Below, piece after piece: positions 6,377-6,733 of a stretch of DNA of 6,733 bases. Made by a program: the position numbers and the translations under genes. Location of the stretch: positions 1-6,733 of the forward strand of contig CAYGWJ010000028.1 in NCBI GenBank assembly GCA_964353405.1, written 5' to 3'. A model generated the notes under the pieces. That model made no database searches. It saw nothing but the letters and a program-made list of their open reading frames with translations, and was not told the DNA's origin. Position 1 is the stretch's first letter. Each line of letters begins with the position of its first letter. Origin of the DNA: JBGLNJ01 sp964353405. GTDB taxonomy: Bacteria; Chloroflexota; Anaerolineae; Fen-1058.

Positions 6377-6725
6377 TCCAGTGGCGTACCCAACGCCGCT
6401 TGAAAACGCTGGTTCCGGAAACTCTACAGTGGTTCTCAAGTCGTCTCTTAAGATTGTCAGTCTCTCCCACATAGACAGGAGTCCCAGTCCGGCGGCTATA
6501 GAAGACATAGTTTCCAGCAGCCTTGTCGGGCAATCTTACAAGATCACCGTTCTTCAGCTTGAAGGAATATCTATTGTTCTGCTCATCCCAACTAGGATAG
6601 ATCACATCTCTATGTCGGAGTTGAGTGAGAACTCGCTTAGAGCGAATTCCAGTTGCATGTACGGCATGCTCCCGCTGGATTGCCAAATCCAGCGGCGGAT
6701 TTGGCAATCCGCCGTGAGCAGCCAT
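6345..6725 (-). CDS. GIY-YIG nuclease-domain protein, truncated and flanked by repeat elements
   Basis: A 126-codon frame with the front half of a GIY-YIG domain. NYVFY (72-76) stands for the GIY strand and VYVGETDNL (84-92) for the YIG strand; KRRLENH (93-99) carries the expected arginine and histidine, and FKRRWVRHW (109-117 region) forms the next helix. The family is known for metal-dependent DNA cleavage (homing endonucleases, UvrC, Slx1). The downstream metal-binding glutamate helix is not present, so activity is doubtful. Residues 1-29, including HATGIRS (23-29), are translated from repeat element 2, and residues 117-126 plus the TGA come from repeat element 1, so only about 30-116 are native coding sequence. 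That core is about 47% G+C, lower than its neighbours, which suggests transfer. No ribosome-binding site is visible before the ATG at 6725 and the frame stays open to the window edge. It is probably a remnant. Confidence 0.55.
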   Translation of the reverse strand: MAAHGGLPNPPLDLAIQREHAVHATGIRSKRVLTQLRHRDVIYPSWDEQNNRYSFKLKNGDLVRLPDKAAGNYVFYSRRTGTPVYVGETDNLKRRLENHCRVSGTSVFKRRWVRHWIERFPIECTG

Positions 6726-6733
6726 CCCGTACA
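6638..6733. mobile_element. Second TIR element, palindromic, cut by the right window edge (element 2)
   Basis: The left end TAGAGCGAATTCC...GTACGG (6638-6664) matches the left end of element 1 at 26 of 27 positions in the same orientation. The window's last 7 bases, CCGTACA (6727-6733), are exactly the inner 7 bases of the inverted end, so a right terminus is predicted near 6753, giving an element of about 116 bp. Nearly the whole interior is an inverted repeat. Its left end overlaps the N-terminal codons of the GIY-YIG frame. The right terminus is a prediction, not seen. Confidence 0.55.
6667..6720. repeat. Nested palindromes inside element 2
   Basis: GGATTGCCAAATCC (6677-6690) and its exact complement GGATTTGGCAATCC (6697-6710) give a 14-bp stem around AGCGGC, extended with few mismatches by TGCTC/GAGCA (6667-6671 and 6716-6720). 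Each arm is also its own hairpin: CCGCTGGATT/AATCCAGCGG (6672-6681, 6686-6695, loop GCCA) and CGGCGGATT/AATCCGCCG (6693-6701, 6706-6714, loop TGGC). The DNA can thus switch between one long hairpin and two short mirror hairpins, a design reminiscent of paired REP sequences (BIMEs). Confidence 0.75.

Noticed and set aside
5683..6474. Plus-strand open frame of 263 codons opposite the 5185-6210 gene
   Set aside because: It is the antisense of a better-supported gene, runs across the repeat element and into the nuclease fragment, has a Cys/His/Arg-rich low-quality composition and no ribosome-binding site.
6230..6664. CRISPR-like array from the recurring 27-bp motif
   Set aside because: The copies are in mixed orientation with unequal spacing, which fits inverted element ends and not direct repeats with uniform spacers; no cas gene is present.

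Overview
This window looks like chromosomal DNA from a free-living bacterium of moderately high G+C content, with bacterial-type Shine-Dalgarno sites and sigma70-like promoters. The style of the proteins (a short CstA, a long-tailed APC permease, a membrane-anchored TPR protein, an orphan 341-residue protein) suggests Chloroflexota. That placement is an impression from the protein sequences, not something the window proves.

Left part (1-2610). At the left edge a minus-strand gene runs out of the window. Its first 97 codons look like a thioredoxin-fold protein with a CLSC motif and a YPTF cis-proline-like motif. Upstream of it on the same strand is a full-length carbon-starvation (CstA family) transporter gene, 389-2164, so transcription probably runs cstA -> thioredoxin-like. 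The 96-bp gap between them holds a perfect 11-bp inverted repeat. Upstream of cstA is a 446-bp divergent intergenic region. It carries a candidate cstA promoter with a small palindrome on its -35 box, an unusually long (~290 nt) cstA leader, and on the other strand a near-consensus promoter (TTGACA-16-TATACT) for the next gene.

Middle (2611-6210). A plus-strand gene encodes a small membrane-anchored TPR protein. It converges on a minus-strand pair: an unrecognised soluble protein (5185-6210) followed 15 bp later by an APC-superfamily permease (3337-5169). A strong hairpin terminator at 3295-3323 separates the convergent genes. Two nutrient transporters (CstA, probably pyruvate or peptides; APC, probably an amino acid or related substrate) therefore sit in one neighbourhood with accessory soluble and TPR proteins. 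No common pathway is demonstrated.

Right part (6211-6733). This is the unusual stretch. A 27-bp motif beginning TAGAGC and ending GTACGG occurs at 6230-6256 and 6638-6664 (26 of 27 identical), and in inverted, diverged form at 6350-6376 (21 of 27). A further inverted copy seems to start at 6727 and run off the window. I read this as two small non-autonomous TIR elements (MITE-like, with TA at the ends): one complete, 147 bp, and one that is highly palindromic and cut by the window edge. Between them lies an A+T-richer (about 47% G+C) piece of a GIY-YIG nuclease domain whose reading frame enters both elements, so its N-terminus and its last residues and stop codon are element-derived. It is either a nuclease remnant trapped between two insertions or cargo of a larger TIR-bounded cassette. 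No tRNA, rRNA, CRISPR array or transposase gene was seen.
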